Of a stretch of 64,000 nucleotides of DNA, positions 1-12,100 are shown one piece after another. Each line of letters begins with the position of its first letter. Position 1 is the stretch's first letter. The translations under genes were made by a program, and so were the position numbers. The notes beneath the pieces are model-generated. The model ran no database searches, had not been told where the DNA came from, and was given only the letters and a program-made list of their open reading frames with translations. This stretch comes from Nigrospora sphaerica (Eukaryota > Ascomycota > Sordariomycetes > Amphisphaeriales > Apiosporaceae), in NCBI GenBank assembly GCA_018287875.1, contig JAGVVL010000002.1, positions 8,122,001 through 8,186,000 on the forward strand, read 5' to 3'.

Positions 1-1923
1 TTCCAATACCGATACCGGAGTCATACTCAATCGGTAAGTAATTAACCGATTTTCGCCTCCGCCAATAATTAAGTTTACTCACTGATGCAATGCTCAATCA
101 TAGGTTCAGTCAAGATTTGGAGCTGATCGATCGACAACTGCCGCCGGCCATATTGGCCCTTTCTACCCGTAAGGCCTGTTCTGCCATTCTATTGTCAAAC
201 TTTCTGACGCTTCCCAGAGGTCTTCAAGCTTATCGTACAAACGGTGTTGCTTTTCAGCGCGCAAAAGTTCTTGTCTCTCACACTTCCCTTTTGTTTAGCG
301 GTCGTATATCTGATTCAACGGGTATACTTACGCACGTCACGACAGCTTAGGTTGCTCGACTTGGAGTCGCAATCCGCCGTTTATTCCAGCTTCTTGGAAT
401 CTGTACGTTGGCCAAAAGCACACCTCAATAACGAAGTTCCGCTGACGCTGCTCGCATTATTAGGTTGAAGGGATAACCACGATTCGCGCATTCTCCTGCA
501 GAGAGCCAATTGAAGATGCCAACATCACTTGCTTGGATAAATCCCAGCAGCCGGCTTATACTCTCCTCTGCCTGCAACAGTGGCTCGGGCTGGTCCTCGA
601 CCTTCTGGTCGCGGCCATTGCCACAATTCTGATCACGCTGGCCCTGTTGCTGAGGGGAACGACAACCGCGGGGCAGATTGGCATGGCTATGAATCTAGTC
701 CTGGTCGCCAACACCACTCTCCTGGGCCTTGTGACGTCTTGGACGAACATGGAAATCTCCCTCGGCGCCATGTACGTGCTAACACGTCCCCCCGCCCCAC
801 AGGCCTCTTGGGATTCTGGGCTGATCGTCTAGCAGTTCCCGCTTGAAACACTTGGAGGCGGAGACGCCCCGAGAGGACGGGCCGGATGAGTCCTACAAGC
901 CAGTGGATACGTGGCCATCATCTGGTGTTGTCGAATGCGAGAACGTCGCAGTGGCATACAAGTAAGACGTCCGCTGCAGTTGCATGCCTAGCCCCATAAC
1001 TGACTTTTCTTCAAAGACCAGGCGAGCTGGCCTTGAAAGGAGTCAGCATTAAAGCTTCGGCAGGCCAAAAGGTTGTCATTTGCGGTCGGACTGGCAGGTA
1101 CGTAATTGCTACGAACTCATATACTGCCCCTCAAGTGCCCTAGCTAACCAATTTTCACGAAATGGCAGCGGCAAGAGTACCCTTCTGTTGTCGCTCCTAC
1201 GCCTTTTGGATACTACTTATGGGACCATTAAGGTAGATGGGATCGACCTCAGCCTGGTCCCTCGTTCTTTAGTCAGAGAGCGATGCTTTATCACCATACC
1301 CCAGGAACCTGTCGTTTTTGGGCAAGCCACTCTGCGGCTGAACCTTGACGTGCGTGCTTTCGGCTCCGCTTTTCCAGTTGGGAACTTTTTTTCATGCAAG
1401 TCTTACTAATGTGCTTTTCGAACAGCTTGCAGCCACGGTTCCAGACCAAGCCGTTGTTGCCGCCTTACAGAAAGTCGGCCTGTGGGCGCATTTCACTTCT
1501 GGCCGTTCGGACAATCCGTCTGTGGAACCCCAATATGTCCTGGACCAAGAAATGGCAGACCTACCGGGCATGTCTGCCGGCCAGTTGCAGCTCTTTTCTC
1601 TTGCCCGTGCGCTGGTACGGCTGGAGACGTTGAACCTCCCATGCAGCCCGTCAGATGCAGCACTGAGCCGTCCCCGCCCGAAGCCGGTACTTCTCCTGGA
1701 CGAAGCCACGTCCTCACTCGATCCGGATACCGAGACCGTGATGCAGGACGTCTTGCACCAAAGCTTCGCTCAGCGGGGCCACACCGTTCTTGCCATCACA
1801 CACAGGTTGAGCGGCGTGACGGAGAACATGCGACCAGATCAAGACATGGTCGTCGTACTGTCGGAAGGAATGGTGAAGATGATGGGCAAAGCCGAGGACT
1901 TTATCGGCGTGGTCAGCATATGA
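1..1923 (+). CDS. ABC-C (MRP-type) transporter, C-terminal half, cut by window edge
   Basis: An ATP-driven exporter of the multidrug-resistance-protein class; only the second membrane domain and second nucleotide-binding domain are in the window. Exons fit 1-33, 104-168, 218-402, 464-771, 833-961, 1017-1097, 1169-1349 and 1426-1923, all with GT..AG ends and continuous frame. Splicing restores family motifs: NRFSQDLELID across the first intron, YLRTSRQLRLLDLE, then VEGITTIRAF across the third. The NBD has Walker A GRTGSGKST (split by an intron), Q-loop IPQEPVVF, signature MSAGQLQLFSLARAL, Walker B VLLLDEATSSLD and H-loop ITHRL. The signature begins with Met where the family usually has Leu (LSxGQ). 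The reading frame is intact, so this is a live gene rather than a relic. As the transporter flanking the P450 and PKS it may export the cluster product (inference). Confidence 0.88.
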
Positions 1924-3605
1924 GAACGGCTGGAAACTCGTCGGCCGAGTAATTACGTCAAATGTATGATGGAAGTAACGGGGATTTTCTTTGCATCCTG
2001 TGCCACCTTTCCGGTTTACCTAAGTCATAACCATGCTTCTACTATAACATGATATACTTCGATAGCTGTTTCTCGACTTCAATCGGGGTACGGTAGAGGA
2101 GACTCGGAAACCGTGGTTGATGCTACCAAGGAGATTAAGATTCACGCCGGGCTTTCGTGTGCAGTTTGGTTAGTCTTCCAGGGCGGAATCCATGTTTTGC
2201 GAGCTTTTGGCTGCCTTCATGTGATCAAAAGGGGACGCTTGCGAGGATGTTCCAACTTTGAAAACCGGAGAACGCGCGTCCACCACGGTTTCACCTCGAC
2301 TTTAACACGTCTTGACTATTCCCAGACCATCTGCCTATCTCCGGCCACGGGCACCATAAACCCCTTAAGGGCCCCTTCTCTGACAAGGCGGGCCAAGATT
2401 TTGGCTACGGACAGCGCGAGATTACAGGTTCAGCTGTCTTCCTTACTGGAGCCGGCACGGAGTGAGGCGAAAAAGGGGCCTAATGCTTTAAGGTTTTTGC
2501 TATGGAAAACTAGGGCACCCACTGTTCTCCTCTTTTGGGCAGCTACTTGTACTGCTAGTATCCCACCCCTTGGCTTCGCCCTGCCCCGGCGAGGGAGGGA
2601 CAAAAGAAACGACCCAGCTAACACTCTTTTAACGTGGCTCTGGAAGGGCTGCTAGGGTATTTTGGGTGTCCCCCCCTTTCTAGGTAGAATGCCGTCCAAA
2701 TGGACCCTCTACAGCCAAATCTGTCGACCGCTAGGGGAGTCCCCGAGGTTTGGAGCTTGGGGCGAAAGCCGTTATATGTTTGACAAGACATAGCCGACTC
2801 CGCGTGGGCGTGGAGAGAGCTAGCTGGGCTTTTGCGGCTTTCCAGCAAAGCCTATTCTGACTGGGCAAGTTTCGCCCCGTGTGTGAGCGGTATCATTCGT
2901 CGGGGATGTTGGATTGCCGTGTGTCCCCCGCAGTCCGAACTCCCGCCGTCCTTTCCACCGGTCGTTGTGTTTCATTTTAACCCATGTTTGATACATGCGG
3001 TCTCCGACTCCCCACTTCTTGCCGCTCTGTTGCATTCTTCGTGAGTAGTGCCGGCATTGCCACGAGCAGACTAGGGGTTCATTCCGGCATGTATAGCGGC
3101 CCCGTTCCATAACGTATCCCAACGAGTTCAGGTCATGCAGATTTTAGCCGGTGTGACCAGTACTTTAGGTGAGACTTCGACATCTCAGCCTTCGTTGCAG
3201 GCTATGCCGTATTTGCTATGCGTGACATGGCCAATCCAAAGTATCTCAAGTAGGTCGGCGGCCTCGGCTACAAATTGAACGACAGGGCTTCACGGCTTGA
3301 CCGGGAAGTGGTCTGATTAGGCACGGCCCTGCGAAATGCCCCCGGATCCGGGAGGTACCCCGAGATTCAAGAGACACCGAGGGGCAGGACGACACCGAGG
3401 CGCCGGGGTATACGCGCCGTATTTATGTTTGAGCCCATTCCCTCCCGTCGAGGACCAAACGGAGTGTCTTTCATCGACCCGTACCGAACCCACCCATCTA
3501 TCACCACCATTTTTCTACTTCCATCGCCTTTCCCCTACACTGTCCGTCCGTTGCCGCCAAACATAAACACCCCCGACCCCTGATACTCGCCCCCGTCCGC
3601 CCGCG
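1924..3605. other. Intergenic, transporter to P450
   Basis: No gene could be supported. An open frame at 2113-2655 (+) has no recognisable domain and no flanking splice logic. The last few hundred bases before 3606 should hold the P450 promoter; the run just before the start codon is rich in C and A, as in many fungal leaders. Confidence 0.5.
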
Positions 3606-5539
3606 ATGCTGCAGGTCGTCGTACCGACGGACTGGACGGCGGTGGCGGTGGCGGCGGTGGCGTGCGGGCTCGCGCTCTGGGTCGGGCAGATGGTGCACAA
3701 CGCGATGGCGCACCCGCTGCGGGCGGTGCCGGGCCCGTGGTTCGCGGCGGCGAGCCCGCTCTGGATCGCCTGGCAGCGGTGGCACGGCCGCCTCTCGCTC
3801 ACGGCCGACGCCCTGCTCACCCGCTACGGCCCCATCGTCCGCATCAGCCCCCAGATGGTACTCATCAACGACGGGCCCGCCGTGAATGCCATCTTTTCGC
3901 GCCGCGATCTCGCCACGGCCCCCACGGCGTGAGTACCTGTCCTCTCCGGTGGCTTTTCGTTCTTGTCTGCTTGCCCCCGCGGGAAATGCGCGGGTAAGGC
4001 GAAGGCAAGGATAAGCCAACTGTTTACCCCTATTTCCCTTTCGGACCCTGACACAGTCTGGTTTCGCCCCTCCGACACCCCTGTGCTGTCTTGGCCCCTA
4101 TCCCATGTGAAGTGCTATCGGCCTCGAAATCCCGTCTTTGGTTTTAGCAAGGCCCGCGGGCAATACGCGAAGGGGGGGCCGACGCACCGTGGCCGAACGA
4201 ACCCCGTCCAACGCCGAGACTAACCCCCCGTCCGTGTTGCAGGATACGGGCGCTCCGCGTGGGCGGCCACGACTGGACGGTCACGTACCCGCTGCACGAG
4301 GTGGCCAAGGAGCGACGGCACCCGGTGATGCTGGCGACGACGAGCAAGAACCTCAGGCACTGGCGGCCGACGTTCGCGGCCAACGCGGCGGCCATGGTGC
4401 GGGACCTGGCGGCGTCGGCGGGCGCGCGGGCCGAGGACCTCGTGCGGCACCTGCGCGTGTGCACGCTGCGCAACGCCGAGGTGGTGCTCGCGGGGCCGGG
4501 CGTGGCGCTGGACCCGGCGCCCTTCCCCGCCGTCGTAGGCGCCTACAACTTCCTCGTCGTCTGGCGCCTCTGCCTGCCGCCCTGCCTGTTCGCCTGGCTC
4601 GAGTACGGGCCGTTCCGGGCGGCGCGCTTCCGCCTCGCCTCGAGCGCCCGCTTGTTCGCCATGGGCGCTGAGCTCTGCGCCCAGGCCGCCCGTGCCGGCC
4701 GCGCCCGCGCCGACCGGGAGCACGCCGCCGGGGAAGCTGCCGGGGAGCCCCCCAGCGTCTACCGGCTCTTCACGGACCGCACGCTGCCCCCCATGGGCCC
4801 GCGCGCCCTCGACTGGGCCGACGACGCCGCCCTCGCCGCCGAGATGGCCGGCCAGGTGCTCGCCGCCACCGAGACGACGTCGTCGGCCCTCACCTTCATC
4901 GTGTACGAGCTGGTGCGGCGGCCGGCGCTGCTGGCGCGGCTGCGCGCCGAGCTCGACGCCCTGCCCGTCCCTTCCTCCTCCTCCGACGGCGACGACGAGG
5001 CCGACCGGCTCGCCGCCCTGCCCTTCCTCGATGCCTGCATCAAGGAGGGCCTACGCTTCCGGCCGCCCGTGGCGCTGACGGGCAGCCGCGTGGCGCCGGC
5101 GGGCGGGCTCGACGTGCTGGGCTACCACCTGCCGGCCGGCACCGTGGTGGCGACGCAGGCGCTGTCGATGAGCCGGCAGCGGCCGGACCTGTTCCCGCAC
5201 GCCGACACGTACGACCCGACGCGCTGGCTGCCGCCCGTCGCCGTCGACGGAGCCGACGCCGGGACGGCCAAGACGGCGGCGGCGGCGGCCGAGGCAATCC
5301 TCCGCCAGCGCCGCGCCCTTCTCGTCCCCTTCGGCGTCGGTGCCCGTCGCTGCCCCGGCGGTAACATGGCTCTCGACCAGATGCGCCTGCTGCTCGCCGC
5401 CCTCGTGCGCCACTTCGGCCTCGCCCTTGCTCCCGAGACCACGCCCGCCGCCATGGCCCCCTTCGAGGCCAACGGCTACCGCTCCCGCCACGACGCTTGC
5501 CACCTCATCTTCACGCCGCGCGAGAAGGCCGTGGCCTAG
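3606..5539 (+). CDS. Cytochrome P450 monooxygenase
   Basis: A haem-thiolate monooxygenase, probably ER-anchored. Exons 3606-3928 and 4243-5539 give 539 aa; the junction codon gc|g keeps frame. The N-terminus has a hydrophobic anchor (about residues 10-30) followed by the proline hinge HPLRAVPGPWF. The I-helix oxygen-binding motif is AATETTSS, the K-helix ExxR is KEGLRFRPP, the meander holds DPTRW, and the haem loop is FGVGARRCPGG with Cys478 as the iron ligand. The gene runs tail-to-tail with the PKS, about 590 bp away, so a tailoring oxidation of the polyketide is the likely job (inference). The second exon is very GC-rich with strong C/G third-position bias, unlike the flanking DNA. The 314-nt intron is long for this window and could hide a mis-split; the coding join itself looks sound. 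Substrate cannot be read from sequence. Confidence 0.9.
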
Positions 5540-6129
5540 AATACCGCTTCGCCCTCTCTGCCGTCTTTCGGCGACCCTCGCACGCCTGCGTTCTTTTGAC
5601 CCACATTGGTGACACGGGATGGCATTATGGTCGTTCTCGAATACGCCGCAAGTCATGGCAGGTGTGTCGTGCGCAATCCTAATCTAGATATCTTTCTTGC
5701 GTATCTCGGCCTTGTAGATTAGATCCCTGGCGAATTCGATAGAACGAGGTCGCCTATTTAATGCATCTGGAAAACCTCGCTCCAAGTACATATCAATCTA
5801 CCATGTAGCCAACTCTCCGCCTGGATCCGTCAAGAATCCCTAGGCGTGAAATACCGTCGTTGATTTCACCGCCACCACAGGCCCTTTCTTGACACCAGCT
5901 GACTTCCCTCCAGCTGGGTTTATGGACAAGTATACAGCGATTGCGCAAAAGAAAGAAAGAAAGACCGGGAGATACATCGTCGCCAACGTTTCCCGTCTGG
6001 TTCTAGAAGCAATTTAGCTGCACAAGAGCGAGGGGGAAAATGAACAGGGGAGAAAAAAAGGAAAAACAAAATACACGCCAGTCCATAGCCCCTCCGGATA
6101 TACACACGAAAAGGCACCCTCCCTTCCCT
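5540..6129. other. Convergent 3' intergenic, P450 / PKS
   Basis: Shared downstream region of the P450 and the PKS. No ORF with family features. It is AT-richer than the neighbouring exons, as expected for 3' untranslated and polyadenylation sequence. No specific terminator signal is claimed. Confidence 0.5.
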
Positions 6130-9100
6130 CTACGCCTTGGCGGCGGTGGCCACGGCGCCTTCCGTCTTGCTGACGATGAGCTCGGCGAGCACGGTGACGT
6201 TGGCCGTGGTGAGCAGCTCGAGGATCTGAAGATTGGCGCCGAGCTCGCGTGTGATCCAGTTTCGGACCTCGATGGCGGTGAGGGAGTCGAGGCCGTACGA
6301 GGCCATGGAGCGCTGGGCGTCGACGTCGGCGCGCGCCACCGACAGAACCTCGCTCAACTTCTCGAGAATGCCCTCCGTCGCCACCTCGGCCATGGCCTCG
6401 GCGCCGCCGCTGCCCGCCGCCGCCGCCTTGGCCGCCGCCCGGTACGCCTCGCGGTACGAGACGACGCGCGCGCCGCCGCCGCCGGCCGCCTCCGCCTCGG
6501 TTACCGCCGCCGCCTTGAGCTCCGCGAACCGCGGGTCCGACGCGTAGTACGGCAGCGCCCCGGTCTGTGGGTGCGGCGCCAGCTTGAGGCCCGTCAGCAC
6601 CTGCGCCTGCGGGCACCGTCCCGACACGGCCACGGCGAGCAGCCCGAGCACCTCCTCGACCGATGCCGTCTCCCCGCCAAAGTTCTTCAGGATCTCCGCC
6701 TCGCGCTCCTTGTTCTCCGCGATGTAGCCGGCGCCCGTGATAGCCGTGAGATCGAGCGACACTGCCGGCAGGCCGCGGGCCGCTCTGTACGCCGCGAAGC
6801 CGTCCAGGAACGTGTTGGCCGCTGCGTAAGCAGCTTGGCCTCGACTTCCCAGTACGCCGGATGCCGAAGAGAAAAGCACAAAGTAGTCCAGGCGCGTATT
6901 GGCCGCCTCCAGAGCGTTGTGAATGTTCCAAGTACCGTCAATCTTGGACCGCACAGTCGACGTCCAAGACGCGTGCGTCATGTCTTCGAAAAGGCCGTCC
7001 TGTGAAGTATAAGCAGTGTTTTCCTGGAATGTCCCCAGGACAAAGGAAAACTCGTTCATAAACTCACCTCGAGAACCATGGCAGCATGAACGACACCGCA
7101 AATGGGCGGCAGCGTCTTGGCACAGTCGCTAATGAGCAGTCGGACCTGCTGTTCGTCGGCTACATCGCATGCCTTGGCGACGATGGTGGCCTGTCCACTG
7201 AGCTTCTGGATCAGCTTTTTGACCTTGGTACTGCCCCCCCCACTTCGGGAGAGCAACACAATGTGCCGCGCGCCGTTCTTGACCATCCACTTGGCCATAC
7301 TGCGTCCCAGACCTCCCGTGCCGCCCACGATAACGTGGGTGCCTTCGCGGTTGAGGGCCGAGCCCGCAGCAGTGTGAGAAGCCATGACCTGCTGGTTACC
7401 CTTGGGAGTGACAACCACCGGTTCCAGTGCTCCCCGCCGGACCCTCTGCAGGCCCTTTGACAGTTCAGTAACGGGCAGCGCCTGTAGATTCCGAAGGGGC
7501 TTGAAGAGGCCCTGGGTGAAACGCTCGACGACGGCGGCAAGCACGGCGACCATGACATTGGGGCGGGTAGCAGCCAAGCTGAGCAAGTTTACCGTCGTGA
7601 AGCTGACGTTCTCGGCCATGAGGGGCCGGATGACCTTCGCTCCTTGGCCGTTGCGGGAGCCCTGGACGGCCACCACTCGGCCAAACGGCGCCACGCAGCT
7701 CCATATCTTGGCCTCATGGACCGAAGAGCCACCTTTGCTTCCTTGGGACGTGAGAACGACTTCCATACCGTGGCCCTTGGTCGCCGTCTGTACCTCGCGG
7801 TCGAAGTAGACGCTACGCACGTCCAGGACACGCTCCGGGTTCACAGTGCACGAGTTGATGATGGCCTCGCGCTCTTCCGAGCCCTGGGCCGCCACGAACA
7901 CGTCGGCGCCCAGGTGTCGCGCAACCTCGATGGCGGCCATTCCGATATCACCATTGACCTGGATCAGCACCTGCTCGCCTTCGCGGACACGAGACACCTC
8001 GGCCAGGGCGTAGAAGGCTGTACCGAAGGCTGACGGGACCAATGCGCCATCCTCGTCCGAAAGGCCCTGGGGAAGGCGAAAGGCACTTGTAACTGGGGCG
8101 CGTGCATGAGAGCCAAATGCCCCCTCGGCAAGCAAGCAAACTCTGTCGCCTACGCCGATAGTGACAACATCGGCGCCGATGCGTGTCACCTTACCGCTGC
8201 AGGATCTCTCTATAGTTGACCCGGCCTCGGCCGCGCGGCAGGGGACGTCGTCTAGGCCCAAGCGGCTAGCCATGACCTCGACCTCGACTTCGTTTCCTCC
8301 AAGCGGCCGCAACATGGACGGGCAATCCTCAAAGTGGAGCGATTCGAGCGACCCGTCGACTTCAACGGCTAGCCGCAGCTGGCGGCCTGGCTGCTCGAAA
8401 GACTGTAGATAGGGGCCCGACGAGCCGAGCTCTCGCTGGACGTTGACGTTCGTCTCTTCGTCGACCGAGATGCGTGGGACGACCAAGTCGCCATCCTCCT
8501 CGGCAAACTCGGCCTCGGCCTCGGGGTTGTTCGCCAAGACACTGCGGCGGAAGGCATCCTCAATTAGCTCTGCCTGCGCCGAAACGTCCAACTTGCTGTT
8601 CGGGTCCAAATCGAGAATGGAAGCCAGTTTCACAAGCTCTGAGCGGGCATTCCGCACAAGACCCAGCGCAACATTGGCGTTGGGGTTCGTCGCCACCTTG
8701 GACGCTCCGCGGGTCACCCACATGAGACCACCGCTCCTGACCATGAGTTTTTGGACCTGCTCGAAGTCCTCCTTGCCAATTGACAACAGCAGAGACTTGT
8801 TCAGCTCGTTGAGAATGATGAAGAACCCAGAGAAGTCGTCTATCCCGCCCAACTTGGATACTCGAGGCGTGATGCCGACGTTCTCCTGGATGACCTGGCT
8901 CAATGCCGCCACGAGCGGATCACTCTGCGCTTGATCCGTGACCAACACGATACAGCTGCCGTGTAGGTCCAAATGCGTCTGGCATATCCCGTTGGCTTTT
9001 CGCTCCCCGGTTTTCGCCCACCGCATCTTGTAGCATAGTTCTCGCGGCTTCGTATGTTCTTCCGCAGCGGCCTTCAGCGGCGCCAGCTTCAGGCCGAGGA

Positions 9101-12100
9101 TGGAAACGACTGACGTCTTGCTCTCGGCAGGTGCAAAGAGTTCCGCGAGAAAACCACCCGTCTTTGGGTCCTTGGCGGATTGTACAAAGAATTTCTCTCC
9201 AGCGCTGCGCCGCCAGTCGCTGCTCAGGTTGACTCGCATTTGTTGAATGGACGAAGTCAATTGCGGCGCGCCGATGCCGTCGATTCCACATTCGACCTGA
9301 CTGACTTGTAGCAGCGGTTCCAAGACAGCAGGGTGTATGAGGTAGGGCTTCTCATACTCCATGGGCATAAGGGAGGTCGTCTCCAGCAGTGCACCATTAG
9401 CGCTGTATGTGTCTCCGTCTATGCCTATTTTCTTCATGTTCCACATGAATCCTGGGCAACCGGCTCCCTGGGCAATCATGTTGAGGTAGTGCGTCGCGGC
9501 GGGGATCTGTTTCTGCCAGGGCTGTTTCTTCATGTTGGCCTGTCGCATCACGGAGCTGTGGCGACGGCTGTCCCCAGCTTCTGCGGGCTTCACCTCAACA
9601 ACGCCGCGGCAGTGCTCAAGCCAGCCGCGCTTTGCCTCGTAGGTCGTGATGCGGAACTCATCCCCCGTAGTGCCGCATGGCTGGAAGTTGACGAGAATCT
9701 CCACTTGTTCGCCCTCCATCAGGTACAGGTGCTCCTTGATGACCACGTCCCGCATCTCAAAGGTACCGGCCTTCACGCCCTGCATTATGGCACGCTGATT
9801 TGCCGCTTCGATGATCATGGATAGGAAGGCCGATACGGGAAACACCATACGCATGTGAAACAGGCTGTCGCGCAGCCAGGGGAGCTCGTCTAACCTGATG
9901 AAGTTTCGCCAGGTTGGCTCCAAGTCACTGCTCCAATCTGCCAGGGTGCCCAGCAGATCGTGGCGCGCGAATGCTTTCAGTCGATGCTGGCGCGTGATTC
10001 GACTCTCATACCAGCACCGCTGGCGTGTCCAGGGGTACGCATAGAGGTATGATATGACATCGGGCTTCTCTATCTCGGAGCGGTTGTGGTTGATATTGAA
10101 CCAGTCGAGGCCTTCGTAGCCACGCATCCAAAGCTGACCGGCGAGCTCCATGCAGGTAACGGTGGCATCGCGGTTCCGCGCCAGCGCGGACATGTAGCCC
10201 GGCATCTTGGAAGCAGGCAAACCGAGGCTCTTGAGCGTCTGTAGCATCGGGCCCTTCAAGGCCGCGGCAGGTCCGATCTCGACAATGATATCGGGCGAGC
10301 TTTCCTGGCAGAGCTTTTGCACAGCGCTACTGAAACGGACCGGGTTGGTCAGGTTGTCGACCCAGTACTGGGGGCCCAACTCGTCCGTGCCAATCTTTTG
10401 GGCGCGTACGGACGAAAAGAACTCGACGCTGCCGTCTGTCTCGCACAGCCCGATGCTGTAAATTGTCTCGTAGTATGAATCGGCAATCAGCCGCATGTGC
10501 GGGCTGTGGTAGGCGACATCGACCTGTAACTTGCGGTTGAAGAGCCCTTTCTCGGTGACCAGGGCCGATACTGCGTCAATGGCCTCTTGGTCACCAGACA
10601 CCGTCGTCGATTCCGGCGAGTTCTCGCAAGCGGCCACGGCCTGGATGGGATGGCGCAGCGTCTTGAACATTGGCTTCAGGTCCTCGGCGCTCATTCCGAC
10701 GGCCATCATGGCACCCTTGAGCTCGGGGTGGCGCCTCTTCAACTCGACAATGGCCTGGCCGCGGTAGTAAGCCGCCGACATAGCGCCCTCCCACGTCAAG
10801 GCCCCGGCGGCGTATGCAGCACCGATCTCGCCACTCGAGTGTCCGGTGACGGCAGACGGCTTAATGCCCCACGAAGCAAGCAGGTCAACCAGCGCGATCT
10901 GAATGGCGCTGCAGATGGGCTGGCTAATGTGGGCCTTGTTGACTTGAGTGTCTTCCTTACTTCTCAGTAACTCCTCAAGCAGTGAGAATTCCGATCCCAG
11001 TTTTAAAAGATACTTGTCGGCCTTGTTGATTGCAGATTCAAACGCCGGGTGGGATTTGAGCAGCTCGCGACCCATGGCGTGCCATTGCGCGCCCTGGCCC
11101 GTGAACACAAAGGCCACTTTCGGCGGCTGTGAAGGGGCACGGCTCGGCACGGCATCGGCGCTGTTCAGGGCGATGGCCAAGGAGCTGCACATGTCGGAAA
11201 CTATTGCTAGCCGCCAGGACAAGTGGGATCGGCGTTGGCAGAGCGTGTATGCGAGATTTTGTGACATCGTGGTCTGGTACAGCTCTGCATGTTGCTCAAG
11301 GAACACGCCCAGCTTCTCGACACTTCGGCGCAGCGCCTCCTCATCGTTGGCGCTGAGCACAAACAAGCGCTTGCTCTTGAGGTGTTCGTTTCCATTGGTT
11401 GTGCCGAAAACGAACTTCTCGTTTGAGGAAGGGATAGGTTCGAGAATAGCGTGTCCATTCGAGCCACTGAAGCCGAAGTTGTTCACGCACACGTAGTTCT
11501 TGTTCCGAGGAAGCAGGAGCTGGCGCTGGGGGATCTGAATGGATTGTCAGCACGACTCGCATCAATGCCGAGCTTTGTTGCCTTGACGAAAAGCTCACTT
11601 TCATATTCCAATCGTCTAGAGGGATAGCTGGGTTAGCTCGCTCGAAATCGGCGTTCGGTACAATGAAGCCCTTTTCCAGCATGAGGGCTGCTTTTATGAC
11701 CGAAACGATGCCACTCGCATTCTCGAGGTGACCAATATTCGCCTTGACGGAGCCAATGTGAAGCGGATCGCTGCTCGACAAGCTCTTGTCAAACACGCGA
11801 TGTATGGCGGTGGCCTCGATTGGGTCACCCTTTGCGGTACCCGTGCCGTGGGCCTCGAAGAAAGCGACCGACTCGGGGTCGACGTTGGCCTGTGACAGCA
11901 CTTTCCTTACAAGGCGTTCCTGCTCGTCTTCGCTTGGAGCAACGATGCCTTTTACTTCGTTAGCGATCGCGAAGTGAGTGGGAGAAGAGGTATTACGAAC
12001 CCACTGTACGCCCATTATGGCTCAAACCAGTGTGCTTAATGACGGCCCGCACGTGGTCACCGTCTTCGATGGCTTTATGCAGCGGCTTCAGGATGATGAC

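Noticed and set aside
401..480. Apparent frameshift in the ABC transporter
   Set aside because: A 61-nt intron (403-463) with GTACGT donor, CTGAC branch and TAG acceptor restores VEGITTIRAF, so the gene is intact here.
2113..2655. 180-aa open frame downstream of the ABC transporter
   Set aside because: No recognisable domain or composition typical of the neighbouring genes, and no splice partners. Likely chance.
5051..5656. 201-aa minus-strand open frame over the P450
   Set aside because: Arg/Gly/Ala-rich shadow of the GC-rich P450 exon.
6014..7005. Long open frames of 305 and 321 aa on both strands over the PKS 3' end
   Set aside because: Frame-shifted shadows of the KR-ACP exon; composition is low-complexity Arg/Gly/Ala.
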